In this document: positions 10,324-21,112 of the stretch, piece by piece
Layout of the letters: each line of letters opens with the position of its first letter
Position numbering within the stretch: position 1 is the stretch's first letter
Assembly: GCA_020830965.2 (NCBI GenBank)
Contig: JACCFC020000020.1
Location: 1 to 57,833 of the forward strand
Direction: 5' to 3'
DNA length: 57,833 nucleotides
Origin: Neisseriaceae bacterium TC5R-5
GTDB taxonomy: Bacteria; Pseudomonadota; Gammaproteobacteria; Burkholderiales; Chromobacteriaceae
Notes under the pieces: model-generated
The model's database searches: none
The model's input: the letters and a program-made list of their open reading frames with translations, nothing else
What the model was told of the DNA's origin: nothing
Translations under genes and position numbers: made by a program

Positions 10324-11440
10324 GCTTGTACGAGTCTTTATAGTTGTGTTGAGAAGATTGCACACATTCGGCAATCGCTGCACGCAGGAGTTCCAATCCT
10401 GCTCCAGTCAGAGCGGAAACCCTCACTGATCTTGGCATACCCATCTCATCCCGGTCCACTGTCGGCTCCAAAGCACCCAGATCACATTTATTCCAAACAA
10501 CTAACTGTGGTCTGGCCTCAGCACCAATTTCTGCCAAGACTTTATTAACCTCTTCGATTTGAGCGTCTCGTAAAGGACTAGATGCATCCACGACATGCAA
10601 TAACAAATCAGCTTGTATGGTTTCCTCTAAGGTAGCCGTAAAAGCAGCGACCAAGGTATGAGGTAGATCTCGAATAAAACCAACCGTATCCGAAACAACT
10701 ACCGATAACTCATCACTTAAAAACAGCTTACGGCTAGTCGTGTCTAAGGTAGCAAACAACTGATCCGCAGCATAAGTGCCTGCCTTCGTTAAGGCATTAA
10801 ACAGGGTAGACTTGCCGGCATTGGTGTAACCAACAATAGATACGGCAGCGATACCGGCACGCTGACGCCCTTGCCGTTGGGTTTGGCGCTGCTTCTGGAC
10901 TTGAACCAATCGTTGTTTTAAGGCTTTAACACGGAGTCCAAGTAAACGTCTATCCGTTTCCAGCTGAGTTTCACCTGGTCCACGCAAACCTATACCGCCT
11001 TTTTGCCTCTCCAAATGAGTCCAACCTCGCACTAGTCGCGTTGACATATGCGATAACTGCGCCAACTCTACTTGCAACTTTCCCTCGTGACTACGAGCTC
11101 GTTGGGCAAAGATATCTAAAATCAAACTATTGCGGTCAATTACCCGACACTGCAAAGCCCGTTCCAGATTACGCTCCTGCCCGGGTGCTAAAGCATGATT
11201 AAAAATCACTACATTTGCCTCACTCGCGGCTAACAGTGTAGCAATTTCCTCTACTTTGCCTTTACCGGCGAATAGAGCAGCATCAGGACGCTGACGCTTA
11301 CCTTGCACAATGCCCACTAGCTGAACACCAGCACTTTTCACTAGCTCAGCACACTCTGCGGCATTTTCCTGATAATCCGCCTCACCAAAATCAAGACAGA
11401 CCAACACCGCTTGGTCACCTATATCGGGACGATCAAACAC
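10310..11440 (-). CDS. hflX: Ribosome-associated GTPase HflX
   Basis: A 376-residue GTPase that binds the 50S subunit and rescues or splits stalled ribosomes. It has the N-terminal HflX domain, the Gly-rich GGIGLRGPGETQLE linker (about 148-161), and a G domain with G1 GYTNAGKST (204-212), G3 DTVGF (251-255) and G4 NKCD (317-320). The start is a GTG giving MFDRPDIG, which matches homologues. It lies downstream of hfq and overlaps hflK, the classical hfq-hflX-hflK-hflC operon. Confidence 0.96.
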   Translation of the reverse strand: MFDRPDIGDQAVLVCLDFGEADYQENAAECAELVKSAGVQLVGIVQGKRQRPDAALFAGKGKVEEIATLLAASEANVVIFNHALAPGQERNLERALQCRVIDRNSLILDIFAQRARSHEGKLQVELAQLSHMSTRLVRGWTHLERQKGGIGLRGPGETQLETDRRLLGLRVKALKQRLVQVQKQRQTQRQGRQRAGIAAVSIVGYTNAGKSTLFNALTKAGTYAADQLFATLDTTSRKLFLSDELSVVVSDTVGFIRDLPHTLVAAFTATLEETIQADLLLHVVDASSPLRDAQIEEVNKVLAEIGAEARPQLVVWNKCDLGALEPTVDRDEMGMPRSVRVSALTGAGLELLRAAIAECVQSSQHNYKDSYKHVAE

Positions 11441-11528
11441 TATTTAATAACCATATTGATACTCACGCGAAGAACCGAATAAACACATGATAAAGCATGA
11501 TTAATCGGCCCAAACAAACCATACAATA

Positions 11529-11786
11529 CTAAGCATCAGCTTGCTCAGGCTTTTGCACGGGATGTTCATGAGGTAAGTTAACCGGACGAGCAGGTACAAC
11601 CGTAGAAATAGCGTGCTTATAGACCATTTGAGTGACTGTATTTTTCAATAAAACCACATATTGATCGAAAGACTCTACCTGTCCCTGAAGCTTAATGCCG
11701 TTAACCAGATAAATGGAAACGGGTATGTGTTCCTTACGCAATATATTCAGGAATGGGTCTTGTAACATTTGCCCTTTAGAGCTCAT
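11529..11786 (-). CDS. hfq: RNA chaperone Hfq
   Basis: An 85-residue Sm-like protein that forms a hexameric ring and pairs small RNAs with mRNAs. The Sm1 region ([21 protein letters not shown]) and Sm2 motif (YKHAIST, about residues 56-62) are intact, followed by a short acidic/Pro C-terminal tail. A GGAG ribosome binding site lies upstream of the ATG. It sits between der and hflX, the usual place in betaproteobacteria. Confidence 0.98.
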   Translation of the reverse strand: MSSKGQMLQDPFLNILRKEHIPVSIYLVNGIKLQGQVESFDQYVVLLKNTVTQMVYKHAISTVVPARPVNLPHEHPVQKPEQADA

Positions 11787-11854
11787 TCGTTTTTCTCCGA
11801 ATCGTTAATTGTTGTATTAAGTTTTTGCAGCTCAGTTAGCCACTCTAACGCAAG

Positions 11855-13267
11855 CTATTTCTTTGCACTCTTTCCATAACGGACTTGCTTTTCTCTACCA
11901 GCCATCTTAGACATCGGTTTAGGCTTTGCCTTGGATTTTTCTTTGTCTGCGTCTTTAGCAAATGGATTATCTGAAGATTTGTACTGCACACGCAAAGGAG
12001 TGCCCTGCAGTTTAAACACCTTACGAAAGGTATGTTCCAAATATCGGGTATAACTACTAGGGATTTTATCCAAGGCATTGCCATGCACAACGATAATAGG
12101 TGGGTTCTGCCCGCCTTGATGTGCATAACGCATCTTGGGGCGAATCAAACCAGAGCGTGGCGGCTGCTGCCGCTCCAACGCCACCTCCAAAATACGCGTG
12201 AGCTTTGGTGTCGCTAATTTAACCATCGCAGCACGATAAGCCTCATCAATGGACTTAAACAAATCTGCGATGCCACGACCTTCAATGGCAGAAATGTAAT
12301 GAAACTTGGCGAAATCCAGGAAATTTAGCTTACGAGCAATCTCACGGCGGACGGTGTCTTTCTGCTCTGCATCAATATTGTCCCACTTATTGACGGCAAT
12401 AACTAATGCCCTACCTGCTTCTAAAGCGAAGCCGGCAATAGTTGCATCCTGTTCGGAAATATCTAGCTGCGCATCCAACACTAATACCGCTACATTAGCA
12501 TCTTCAATGGCTTTCAGGGTCTTAATCACTGAAAACTTTTCCAACACCTCATTAACTTTACCCCGACGACGCACGCCAGCTGTATCGATAATGGTGTAAG
12601 TATGCCCATCCCGCTCAAAATCAATGTAGATGCTGTCTCTGGTTGTCCCGGCTTCATCAAAGGCAATTACCCGCTCTTCACCAAGAATGGCATTTACCAA
12701 TGTAGACTTCCCAACATTTGGCCGACCAATGACAGCAAACTTCGGATGACGTATCTGCTCTTCCTCCAGCTCGTCCGGAAAATCAGCCAATACGAGTTCC
12801 ATCAAGTCGCGCACACCATCACCATGCGCCGCCGAGATCACCAATGGTTCACCCAGAGCTAACTCATGAAACTCGGCGCCAGCAATAGCATGCTTCATTC
12901 CTTCGGCCTTGTTCACAACCAAAAAAACTGGCCGTGGCAATTGACGTAAGCGATTGGCGATGATTTTGTCCTGAGGCGTCAACCCACTGCGACCATCAAC
13001 CAAGAACACGACAACATCCGCTTCATCTACCGCTTGAAGCGTTTGTTTCGCCATTTCGAACAAGATTCCTTGATCCACTACAGGCTCAAAACCACCTGTA
13101 TCGACTACCAGATAAGGCTTTTCCCCTACACGACCATGACCGTAATGACGGTCTCTAGTTAAGCCTGGCTGATCTGCCACTAAGGCATCACGACTACGTG
13201 TCAGCCGGTTAAACAAAGTCGACTTGCCCACATTAGGGCGGCCGACCAAAGCAACTGTTGGTTTCAT
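11855..13267 (-). CDS. der: Ribosome biogenesis GTPase Der (EngA)
   Basis: A 470-residue protein with two tandem GTPase domains needed for 50S maturation. The first P-loop GRPNVGKST is at residues 9-17 and the second GRPNVGKST at about 182-190. Each domain has a matching TRDR/TRDS switch and a G4 NKxx motif. A KH-like domain follows (about 355-435), then a lysine-rich tail. Its start is six bases downstream of the bamB stop. Confidence 0.97.
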   Translation of the reverse strand: MKPTVALVGRPNVGKSTLFNRLTRSRDALVADQPGLTRDRHYGHGRVGEKPYLVVDTGGFEPVVDQGILFEMAKQTLQAVDEADVVVFLVDGRSGLTPQDKIIANRLRQLPRPVFLVVNKAEGMKHAIAGAEFHELALGEPLVISAAHGDGVRDLMELVLADFPDELEEEQIRHPKFAVIGRPNVGKSTLVNAILGEERVIAFDEAGTTRDSIYIDFERDGHTYTIIDTAGVRRRGKVNEVLEKFSVIKTLKAIEDANVAVLVLDAQLDISEQDATIAGFALEAGRALVIAVNKWDNIDAEQKDTVRREIARKLNFLDFAKFHYISAIEGRGIADLFKSIDEAYRAAMVKLATPKLTRILEVALERQQPPRSGLIRPKMRYAHQGGQNPPIIVVHGNALDKIPSSYTRYLEHTFRKVFKLQGTPLRVQYKSSDNPFAKDADKEKSKAKPKPMSKMAGREKQVRYGKSAKK

Positions 13268-13273
13268 GTAATA

Positions 13274-14425
13274 CTAATTCTGTCCCAAAGTCAGCATCGT
13301 TAGGCGACCGCTCTGCCCCTGAACTAGGGTAGAAACACCTAAAGACACCGGTTGACTGGTCAAGGCCTCAGAGCCAACCTTGACTCGACCAACGATACGA
13401 CCATCTTCATTGGAAAGCAGGTGAGCATAGCCTTCCCCATCTCCAACAAGCACAAAGCGCCCTAGTGTAGCAGGGCCAGAAACATCTCGATATTTAAGGG
13501 CTTCTGTTTTCCAAACATTACGGCCAGAAACACGGTCATATGCCAAAACAGAACCATCTTCTGCTGTCACGTAGACATTGCTGCCATCTAAAGTCACACC
13601 ACGGCTGGAAGACACATCACGCGCCCATAATAAGCTGCCAGAGGCAGCCTCAAAACAAGCCACTCTACCCTGATACGCCACAGCACACACTTGGTTACCA
13701 TCGAATACCGGACGACTCACAACATCGGTTACTCGTTCCAACTCCGTCGCACCACGTGGAGAAGCCACCAAGCCCTGCCATAATGTATTGCCTGTCGGTG
13801 GGCTAATAATATCTAGGCGTCCACCCGCCTGCCCTACCATCACAGCTTCCGGACCAACAGATTGCATGGAGCCATTATTACGCACGGTTAACTGCGGCAG
13901 AACATTACCCAGCGACCATTGCTGCTTGCCAGCGTCACTTAAGGAAAAACCGGTCAAGCGACCATCATTGGTACGCACAACCACTATATCCCCGGCCCGC
14001 TGCGGGGCCTCCAGCATAAGACTGGTTAACGGTTGCTCCCACAATACCCTGCCACTAGCACGATCAACCGCCAGCAATTTGGCGTCTTGTGTACCAACCA
14101 GAACAGTTTCATCAGCTACAGCCACCCCTGCCGATAGCTTTCGCTTAAGATCAGCAGTGGCAGACACCCGGCCACTAAGCGCATCCACCGTTAAAATGCG
14201 CCCATTAACATCGGCACTAACAATATGGCCATTAGCATAAACCGGCAAAAATCCGGCAGTTGGCCCTGCCTGAGTCAGCGTCCACTTCACTTGCAGATTT
14301 TGAGATGATTCGATTGCTGTTAGCGGAGTAGGTTTAAATTGACTAGATCCAGTGAACCAGCTGGCACAACCTGCCAACAAGGTTGAGGACAGTACAGCAG
14401 TAAGTAATAATTGACGGCGAATCAC
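13274..14425 (-). CDS. bamB: Outer membrane protein assembly factor BamB
   Basis: A 383-residue lipoprotein of the BAM complex that folds as an eight-bladed PQQ-like propeller and helps insert beta-barrel proteins. The signal peptide ends in LLAGC with the lipidated Cys at residue 20. Repeated blade motifs such as GRVLWEQPL, GNTLWQGLV, GSLLWARDV and GRNVWKTEA follow. The start is taken as GTG at 14425, because GGGAGAG lies a few bases upstream and it gives a standard short signal peptide. Earlier in-frame starts would add up to 31 residues inside the preceding gene. The gene is tightly packed between der and the TPR gene. Confidence 0.95.
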   Translation of the reverse strand: MIRRQLLLTAVLSSTLLAGCASWFTGSSQFKPTPLTAIESSQNLQVKWTLTQAGPTAGFLPVYANGHIVSADVNGRILTVDALSGRVSATADLKRKLSAGVAVADETVLVGTQDAKLLAVDRASGRVLWEQPLTSLMLEAPQRAGDIVVVRTNDGRLTGFSLSDAGKQQWSLGNVLPQLTVRNNGSMQSVGPEAVMVGQAGGRLDIISPPTGNTLWQGLVASPRGATELERVTDVVSRPVFDGNQVCAVAYQGRVACFEAASGSLLWARDVSSSRGVTLDGSNVYVTAEDGSVLAYDRVSGRNVWKTEALKYRDVSGPATLGRFVLVGDGEGYAHLLSNEDGRIVGRVKVGSEALTSQPVSLGVSTLVQGQSGRLTMLTLGQN

Positions 14426-14426
14426 T

Positions 14427-15056
14427 CTACTCTCCCAGCGCATCGAGTTTAATCTGGACGAATTCACGGCTAGGTGAATCTGCCTGTAATTTTGCCAAAG
14501 CAGCCTTATAAGCGTCACGAGCCGCCACTTTATCGCCTTTGGCCACTAATACGTCACCACGCATATCAAAGTACAAAGCATCAAACGCAGCAGGATGCTC
14601 TTTATTTAATTCAGCAATGGCGGCATCAAATCGCTTTTGATCAAGCAATACTGCAACCAAGCGCAAACGGGCCACAGCTTTCTCCGCCTCGTCTTTGCTA
14701 TTACTTAGCACCCACTCCAGTTGCGACTGCGCCAAAACGAAGTCATTTTTCTCATATGCTTGCTTTGCCAGCAATAAAGACGCACGAGTAGCGTAGGCAG
14801 AAGATGAAAACTCATTTTGCAAGATCTGCACCACTGACTTGAGCTTGCTAATATCTTTTGCCGTTGCAGCTGTAGTAACATTGTCGTAGACCATAGCAGC
14901 CTTTGCCGACTGCTGACCTTCATAATAGCGGTAAGCCGTAACCCCTGAATAAACAACCGCAGCCAGCACTAAAGCGCTAACAATCCACTTACCCCATTGC
15001 TGCCAGAAGGCTTTGATTGCATCAATCTGTTCTTGTTCTTGTAAATCGAACGCCAT
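14427..15056 (-). CDS. yfgM: YfgM-family tetratricopeptide membrane protein
   Basis: A 209-residue protein with a short cytosolic N-terminus, one transmembrane helix (about residues 23-45) and a periplasmic TPR-like domain. Homologues (E. coli YfgM) associate with PpiD and the SecYEG translocon and influence periplasmic chaperone networks. An AAGGG site precedes the ATG by eight bases. It lies between hisS and bamB as in most proteobacteria, and its stop codon is within two bases of the bamB GTG start, suggesting translational coupling. Confidence 0.92.
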   Translation of the reverse strand: MAFDLQEQEQIDAIKAFWQQWGKWIVSALVLAAVVYSGVTAYRYYEGQQSAKAAMVYDNVTTAATAKDISKLKSVVQILQNEFSSSAYATRASLLLAKQAYEKNDFVLAQSQLEWVLSNSKDEAEKAVARLRLVAVLLDQKRFDAAIAELNKEHPAAFDALYFDMRGDVLVAKGDKVAARDAYKAALAKLQADSPSREFVQIKLDALGE

Positions 15057-15071
15057 TTTTGGCCCTTTCTT

Positions 15072-16343
15072 TTAATTCATCAATGCCGCAAGTGCCGCTG
15101 GCACACTTTCTAGCGCGACGGTCTGCTGCACTATATCAGTACGCAAGGGCTTAATCACCGCCTGGCCAGCACAAATTTCATCCTCGCCGACAATAACAGC
15201 AAACAAAGCACCAGAAGCATCCGCTTTCTTCATCTGTGATTTAAAACTTGCCTCACCCAGGTGCTGAATCACTGAAAAACCAGCGGTACGCAAAGATTGC
15301 GCCAGCCTCATTGCATAGAGTGGCGCGCCCGTTCCCTGATTAAGCAGATAAACATCAGCAGCAGGTGAGGCAGGCAATAGCCCTTTTCCCTGCAATAACA
15401 ACAAAACCCGCTCCATACCCATGCCAAAACCAATACCAGCAGTCGCTTTACCACCCAACTGCTCTATCAGTCCATCATAGCGACCACCAGCACATAGGGT
15501 GCCCTGAGCACCTAGTTCTGTGGTGACCCATTCGAACACAGACTGATTGTAATAATCTAAGCCACGCACTAGGCGCGGGTTTTCTTTATAAGCCACGCCT
15601 AAAGCTGTCAGCATTTCCTTCCAGCCCTGATAATGCGCTAAAGACTCTGGCCCAAGATAATCTAATAAGCGCGGCGCATTATCTGCCATTTGTTGCAAAG
15701 CAGGATTCTTCGTGTCCAATACCCGCAAAGGATTGGTATATAAACGACGCTTACCATCCTCATCCAGCAGTTCATGGTGGCACTCCAGATAAGCAATCAG
15801 CGCCTCACGATGAGCAAGACGTTCAGCCGAATTACCAAGGCTATTGATTTCCAACTGTAAATATTGCGTCAAGCCTAGACGCCGCCACAAATCAGCGGTC
15901 ATGACGATGATTTCTGTATCAATATCCGGCCCGGCAAACCCCAAGGCCTCAACGCCAATTTGATGAAACTGGCGATAACGACCTTTCTGCGGACGCTCAT
16001 GACGAAACATCGGCCCCATATACCAGAGTTTCTGCGTACTGTTGTAGAGCAGATTATGTTCTACAACTGCCCGCAATGTACCCGCTGTACCCTCTGGACG
16101 CAAAGTCAAACTATCTCCATTGAGGCTATCAACAAAGGTATACATTTCTTTCTCGACAACATCGGTCACTTCACCAATGGCACGAACAAACAATGGGGTG
16201 GTTTCAACTATAGGTGTACGTATATTCTGGTAACCATAATCAGCTAGCAAAGCACGCAAAGTAGCTTCAAAGAACTCCCACTGGTAGGATTCGGCAGGCA
16301 ACACATCATTCATGCCTTTGACTGCCTGATATTTTTGTGACAT
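15072..16343 (-). CDS. hisS: Histidyl-tRNA synthetase
   Basis: A 423-residue class II aminoacyl-tRNA synthetase that charges tRNA-His. The class II motifs are visible: motif 2 with [16 protein letters not shown] (about 110-125), the histidine-specific LVRGLDYYN motif (about 260-268), and motif 3 with [11 protein letters not shown] (about 305-315). An anticodon-binding domain forms the C-terminal 100 residues. Length is typical. It sits between ispG and yfgM. Confidence 0.97.
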   Translation of the reverse strand: MSQKYQAVKGMNDVLPAESYQWEFFEATLRALLADYGYQNIRTPIVETTPLFVRAIGEVTDVVEKEMYTFVDSLNGDSLTLRPEGTAGTLRAVVEHNLLYNSTQKLWYMGPMFRHERPQKGRYRQFHQIGVEALGFAGPDIDTEIIVMTADLWRRLGLTQYLQLEINSLGNSAERLAHREALIAYLECHHELLDEDGKRRLYTNPLRVLDTKNPALQQMADNAPRLLDYLGPESLAHYQGWKEMLTALGVAYKENPRLVRGLDYYNQSVFEWVTTELGAQGTLCAGGRYDGLIEQLGGKATAGIGFGMGMERVLLLLQGKGLLPASPAADVYLLNQGTGAPLYAMRLAQSLRTAGFSVIQHLGEASFKSQMKKADASGALFAVIVGEDEICAGQAVIKPLRTDIVQQTVALESVPAALAALMN

Positions 16344-16391
16344 TGTTTTTTTCTTAAAATTGCTAAATCGTAATTTTAAATACGGTTAATC

Positions 16392-17669
16392 TCAAACGGA
16401 ACGAATAGGAATAACACGGCTAGTCTCTTCACGGCGCTTAGCCCCACCTTCGCCATATCGACTATGCACATAGCGCTCAATAATATCGGTGAACTCAACA
16501 GCGATATTATCACCTTTAAGCGTGATATCTTTCTGCCCATCAATATACACTGGCGCTACAGGCACCTCGCCCGTACCCGGTAGAGAAATACCAATATCAG
16601 CCAATTTACTCTCTCCTGGGCCATTCACCACGCAGCCCATCACCGCCACATTCATTTCTTCTACACCTGGATATTGCAAACGCCAAACCGGCATTTGCGC
16701 GCGCAAGTAATCTTGAATATGCCCGGCCAACTCCTGGAAAAAGGTGCTAGTAGTACGACCACAACCCGGACAAGCCGTCACCAAAGGCGTGAAGCTACGT
16801 AAACCCATCGTCTGCAGCAGCTCTTGCGCCACCTGCACTTCTTTAGTACGTGCAGCACCAGGTTCTGGGGTCAAGGAAATACGGATGGTGTCGCCAATTC
16901 CTTCCTGTAAAAGCACCGCCAATGCAGCACTAGACGCAACAATCCCTTTAGAGCCCATACCTGCTTCAGTAAGCCCTAAGTGCAAGGGAAAATCACAACG
17001 CTGAGCCAAGTCACGATAAACCGTAATCAAATCCTGCACATTACTGACTTTGCAGGACAGCAATATCTGTTCAGCAGGCAAACCCAGTTCCAAGGCCTTA
17101 TCTGCCGACTCCAGAGCAGACACAATTAAGGCCTCACGCATCAACTGTTCAACAGGCAAGGGCTGCGCGGCCTTATTATTAGCGTCCATCATTCTGGCCA
17201 ATAAGACCTGATCAAGACTGCCCCAATTAACACCAATACGCACTGGCTTACCATATTCAATCGCCGTACGAATCATAAAAGCAAACTTGTCATCTCCCTT
17301 GCTACCCTTACCCACATTGCCGGGATTGATACGGTATTTAGCTAACGCTTTCGCACAATCGGGAAAATCCTTCAGCAAGCGATCACCATTAAAATGAAAA
17401 TCGCCAATCAACGGCACATCACAAGCCATATCATCCAGACGCTGGCGAATTTCAGCCACTTTGCCCGCTGCCTCGGCAGAGTTAACCGTAATACGCACCA
17501 ACTCAGAACCGGCCTCGGCTAAAGCAAACACTTGCTGCACCGTAGCAACAACATCTGCTGTATCAGTATTTGTCATTGATTGCACAACAACCGGCGCCTG
17601 TGAACCCACCAAAACCTGACCAATACGCACCTGACAGGTAAGTCGACGCACCCTATTTATACTATTCAT
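16392..17669 (-). CDS. ispG: 4-hydroxy-3-methylbut-2-enyl diphosphate synthase (flavodoxin)
   Basis: This is the 425-residue iron-sulfur enzyme of the MEP isoprenoid pathway that reduces MEcPP to HMBPP. The TIM-barrel half begins after [19 protein letters not shown]. The [4Fe-4S] ligands are in CPGCGR (about 300-305) and in GCVVNGPGE (about 345-353). The window also encodes ispD and ispF of the same pathway, at a separate locus. It lies 49 bases after rodZ. Confidence 0.97.
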   Translation of the reverse strand: MNSINRVRRLTCQVRIGQVLVGSQAPVVVQSMTNTDTADVVATVQQVFALAEAGSELVRITVNSAEAAGKVAEIRQRLDDMACDVPLIGDFHFNGDRLLKDFPDCAKALAKYRINPGNVGKGSKGDDKFAFMIRTAIEYGKPVRIGVNWGSLDQVLLARMMDANNKAAQPLPVEQLMREALIVSALESADKALELGLPAEQILLSCKVSNVQDLITVYRDLAQRCDFPLHLGLTEAGMGSKGIVASSAALAVLLQEGIGDTIRISLTPEPGAARTKEVQVAQELLQTMGLRSFTPLVTACPGCGRTTSTFFQELAGHIQDYLRAQMPVWRLQYPGVEEMNVAVMGCVVNGPGESKLADIGISLPGTGEVPVAPVYIDGQKDITLKGDNIAVEFTDIIERYVHSRYGEGGAKRREETSRVIPIRSV

Positions 17670-17715
17670 TGACTATTTGCATCCTAAGTGTAGAGAACCC
17701 GCCATCCAAGCATTG

Positions 17716-18618
17716 CTACTTTAGATAAATTTTGGCAGTTGCTCCACGAACTTTATCCGAGAAGTCCACTGCCTGGCCGTTGAAATTAACTGTAACTTGG
17801 GATGCATTGCCAATAATGAGCGTAAATGGTGGAGTGCCAACGGCCTCCTTACTGGTACCAGGGGACAAGGTTCCGTAAACCAGCTTTTCACCGCTGGCAT
17901 CAATCATAGACACCCAAGATGCCTCGTCTTTTACCGATAGCAATACACGCCCAATGGCCACATTAGCCACAGGGGCACTAGCTGGCGCCGATGGCACGAC
18001 CGCCGCTGACTGAACGACGGGCACAGAGCTAACGGGCAACTTGCTTGCAACGGAAGTCACCAGTTGACCAAGCGGAGCACTGGCCACGGCAGACGAAGCC
18101 GTATTATTGACAATATCTTTATCTTGCTGCGCCAGAGGAGCAGAGCTCGACACCGAGACAGACGAAGGAAACTCCAGCGCTATATTGCCATTTGCCAGCC
18201 AAGCCACACCGCCCCCCACCGCCACCAGCAACAATAGCAAACCTACCCAGCGACCACTTCTACCCGAATTCCCCGCGCCGCCCAAGGGGAAAGCCTGCTC
18301 ATGATCGTGAATACCATCACGCACCAGATTCGCGACATCATTGACGGCGGAAGGAAACTGCTGCTCCAGCAATGCCATCAAAGGGGCCGGATCCAAGCGT
18401 AGGAAGCAAGCATAATTACGTACAAAACCACGCACGAAAGTGGCCCCCGGCAGAATGGAAAAATCATCCCGTTCAATAGCTTCCAACTGTCGTATAGAAA
18501 ACTTCAACCTATCGGCCACTTCTCCCAAACTCAAACCGACAGCCTCCCGAGCCGCTTTTAGCTGCGCACCGACGCCTATGGTTAATGGTGAACTTGTTGG
18601 TTCAAATGATGATTCCAT
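17716..18618 (-). CDS. rodZ: RodZ-like cytoskeletal/transcription-factor-like membrane protein
   Basis: A 300-residue bitopic protein with an N-terminal helix-turn-helix domain (about 18-73, LKAAREAVGLSLGEVADRL), a transmembrane helix (about 124-142), an Ala/Ser/Val/Pro-rich linker, and a C-terminal DUF4115 domain (about 225-300). RodZ links MreB filaments to the membrane and supports rod shape. The only Shine-Dalgarno-like sequence abuts the ATG, so the exact start is uncertain. It begins just after the pilW stop in the conserved pilW-rodZ-ispG order. Confidence 0.92.
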   Translation of the reverse strand: MESSFEPTSSPLTIGVGAQLKAAREAVGLSLGEVADRLKFSIRQLEAIERDDFSILPGATFVRGFVRNYACFLRLDPAPLMALLEQQFPSAVNDVANLVRDGIHDHEQAFPLGGAGNSGRSGRWVGLLLLLVAVGGGVAWLANGNIALEFPSSVSVSSSAPLAQQDKDIVNNTASSAVASAPLGQLVTSVASKLPVSSVPVVQSAAVVPSAPASAPVANVAIGRVLLSVKDEASWVSMIDASGEKLVYGTLSPGTSKEAVGTPPFTLIIGNASQVTVNFNGQAVDFSDKVRGATAKIYLK

Positions 18619-18620
18619 CC

Positions 18621-19376
18621 TCAGCTTCCACTCAGCATTAGTTGTGTTTGTTTGGAGTCCGGGTATCTACTTTTAAGAACATTAGAATACTCTGCCTCTA
18701 ATGCTCTATCCCCCGTGTTACGCGTTACCCTCACACCCAGCCACAAGTCTGCGGCTGACAATGAAGCAATAGTGCCTCTAGCCGTCATACGTTCAAAATA
18801 AAATGTCGCCAACTTGGCATTACCCTGGCTCAGGTGCAGCTCCGCCAGCTCACGCAAAGCTGGCTCAAAATTAGGTGCAGCACGTAAAGCCATTAACAGG
18901 TAGTCATTAGCCTGCTCACCTTTACCAACCTTCGCATTGCATTGCCCCAGATTCAGGTACGCAGTTTGCGGCGAATCATACAGCGGATTCGCTAAGGCTT
19001 TTTGGAAATAAGGCAAAGATTCCTCAATTCGATTACGCTCACAGAGAAACAAACCGTAGTTATTATTGGCCTCCGGATTGTCAGGCTCCAGTTGCAAGGC
19101 CTTCCGGTATGCTGCTTCAGCACGACCATCCTGCTGCAACAGAGCCAACACATAGGCTTGTGCAATATAAGCAGAGGGATAAGTGCTATCGGCTAAAACT
19201 GCCTGCTCGGCAGTGTCCAATGCCACTTTCAGATTACCTAGCTTCGCATACTCCACAGCTAACTGAGTACGTACTTGCGCTAACTCTCGCTGCCTACCTA
19301 GCCCATCAGTATCGGCAAATGCAGTTATTACACAGGCTAGCAAGCCGCCAGCAAACCACATCCGCCATATATTCAT
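18621..19376 (-). CDS. pilW: Type IV pilus biogenesis/stability lipoprotein PilW (PilF)
   Basis: A 251-residue outer-membrane pilotin with a signal peptide and lipobox LLAC (Cys 15), followed by tandem TPR motifs (for example [15 protein letters not shown] and [15 protein letters not shown]). It helps the secretin PilQ reach and assemble in the outer membrane. The ATG overlaps the rlmN stop as ATGA, showing translational coupling. No other pilus genes are in the window. Confidence 0.93.
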   Translation of the reverse strand: MNIWRMWFAGGLLACVITAFADTDGLGRQRELAQVRTQLAVEYAKLGNLKVALDTAEQAVLADSTYPSAYIAQAYVLALLQQDGRAEAAYRKALQLEPDNPEANNNYGLFLCERNRIEESLPYFQKALANPLYDSPQTAYLNLGQCNAKVGKGEQANDYLLMALRAAPNFEPALRELAELHLSQGNAKLATFYFERMTARGTIASLSAADLWLGVRVTRNTGDRALEAEYSNVLKSRYPDSKQTQLMLSGS

Positions 19377-20467
19377 GGTTTTTTAGCCTCAGTTAACTGC
19401 ATCCATTTAAGCTGGCGCTGGGTCTTGTCTGTCACCTGCCCTGCCAACTGACCACAAGCGGCGTCAATATCGTCGCCTCTCGTTTTGCGCACAGTTACCA
19501 CGTAAGCATGTTCCTGTAGAATTTCACGAAACATCCTTATGGCATTATTGCTGGAGCGAGCATAGCCTGAGTTAGGAAATGGATTAAATGGGATAAGATT
19601 AAACTTACAGGGCACATCGCGCACCAGTTCAAGCAATTGTCTTGCATGTTCCGGCCTATCGTTCACACCGTCAAGCATCACGTATTCGAAAGTAATAAAA
19701 TCGCGTGGTGCTTTTTCCAAATAACGCCGACAAGCCGCCATTAATTCGACAAGTGGATATTTCTTATTTACAGGAACAATTTCATTGCGAATAGCATCAT
19801 TAGGGGCATGTAATGACACAGCCAAAGCAACCGGACATTCTTCACGCAGCCTATCCATTTGCGGTACTAAACCTGATGTAGACAAGGTGACGCGGCGGCG
19901 CGACAAGCCATAAGCATGGTCATCCAGCATAATCTGCATGGCACTAACCACATTGTCGAAATTAGCCAACGGTTCGCCCATGCCCATCATGACGACGTTG
20001 GAAACCACTCGCTCATTTTTGGGCGTCACGCCCATCGCTTTATTCGCCCACCAGAGCTGGCCGATAATTTCAGCCGTACTCAAATTACGGTTAAAGCCCT
20101 GCCGCCCGGTAGAACAAAAAGTACACTCAAGCGCGCATCCCACCTGCGATGACACACACAAAGTGCCGCGTTCGTTTTCGGGAATAAAGACGGTTTCAAC
20201 GCCATTTCCCGTGCCAACATCCAGCAGCCACTTGCGGGTACCATCGCTGGACGCCTGCCCGGTCATCAAGGCCGGCACGCTAACTTCGGCACTTTGTTGT
20301 AGCTTGGTGCGTAAACTCTTGGCCAAATCAGTCATGGCATCAAAGTCGGCTTCAGCCATCTGATGCATCCAGCGCATCACTTGCTTGGCACGAAACGGCT
20401 TCTCGCCCATGGCAGCAAAATGCTGCGTGAGCTGCTCCAAAGTAAAATTGAGCAGATTAGTCTTCAT
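19373..20467 (-). CDS. rlmN: Dual-specificity 23S rRNA/tRNA adenine-C2 methyltransferase RlmN
   Basis: A 364-residue radical SAM enzyme that methylates A2503 of 23S rRNA and A37 of some tRNAs. The cluster-binding CxxxCxxC is at Cys 111, 115 and 118. The C-terminal [11 protein letters not shown] contains the catalytic Cys, and the N-terminal helical RNA-binding region begins [20 protein letters not shown]. It overlaps pilW by four bases. Confidence 0.97.
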   Translation of the reverse strand: MKTNLLNFTLEQLTQHFAAMGEKPFRAKQVMRWMHQMAEADFDAMTDLAKSLRTKLQQSAEVSVPALMTGQASSDGTRKWLLDVGTGNGVETVFIPENERGTLCVSSQVGCALECTFCSTGRQGFNRNLSTAEIIGQLWWANKAMGVTPKNERVVSNVVMMGMGEPLANFDNVVSAMQIMLDDHAYGLSRRRVTLSTSGLVPQMDRLREECPVALAVSLHAPNDAIRNEIVPVNKKYPLVELMAACRRYLEKAPRDFITFEYVMLDGVNDRPEHARQLLELVRDVPCKFNLIPFNPFPNSGYARSSNNAIRMFREILQEHAYVVTVRKTRGDDIDAACGQLAGQVTDKTQRQLKWMQLTEAKKP

Positions 20468-20510
20468 TCAATCCTCAACAACAAAAGCGAGCACTGCATC
20501 GCCCGATGCA

Positions 20511-20536
20511 AGCCTTGGCAGAGCCACACCAAGGCT
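20511..20536 (-). terminator. Hairpin between ndk and rlmN
   Basis: A perfect 8-base-pair stem (20511-20518 with 20529-20536) with a 10-base loop lies 20 bases past the ndk stop. No T-run follows on the minus strand, so it may be an attenuating or RNA-stabilising hairpin instead of a classical terminator. Confidence 0.35.
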
Positions 20537-20556
20537 GCCATCAACTTCACTAAAAT

Positions 20557-20982
20557 CTAGTGAGCACTGATTTCCGAAGCAGCGAAAAAGTACGCTATTT
20601 CGATAGCCGCATTTTCGAGACTATCAGAACCATGAACCGCATTAGCATCGATAGAATCAGCAAAATCAGCACGAATGGTACCGGCTTCAGCCTTTTTCGG
20701 ATCAGTAGCGCCCATTAGCTCACGATTCTTCAATACAGCATTGTCGCCTTCCAAAGCTTGAATCATCACCGGGCCCGACACCATAAAATCAACCAGGTCT
20801 TTGAAAAAAGGACGCTCTCTATGTACTGCATAAAATCCCTCGGCTTCGGCGCGAGATAGCTGCTTCATTCTAGCGGCAACTACTTTTAAGCCAGCCGTTT
20901 CAAAACGATCATAGATTTTGCCAATCACATTTTTAGCCACTGCATCTGGCTTGATAATGGACAAGGTACGTTCAACTGCCAT
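20557..20982 (-). CDS. ndk: Nucleoside diphosphate kinase
   Basis: A 141-residue enzyme that balances NTP and dNTP pools by ping-pong phosphate transfer. The start of the family fold, [12 protein letters not shown], and the phosphorylated His 117 in NAVHGSDS are present. The ATG at 20982 is preferred over an upstream in-frame start (nine more residues) because AGGAGA precedes it at good spacing. It opens the conserved minus-strand block that runs down to rnr. Confidence 0.98.
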   Translation of the reverse strand: MAVERTLSIIKPDAVAKNVIGKIYDRFETAGLKVVAARMKQLSRAEAEGFYAVHRERPFFKDLVDFMVSGPVMIQALEGDNAVLKNRELMGATDPKKAEAGTIRADFADSIDANAVHGSDSLENAAIEIAYFFAASEISAH

Positions 20983-21112
20983 ATAAACTCTCCTAAACAT
21001 GCAAGACAAATAGCTGAATTCGAGTATTATGCAAATCTCGAGCTACACAATTTTGACGAACCGCGAATTTTAACAGCGTTTTTAACCAACTGCTGCACAT
21101 TATTCAGGCCCC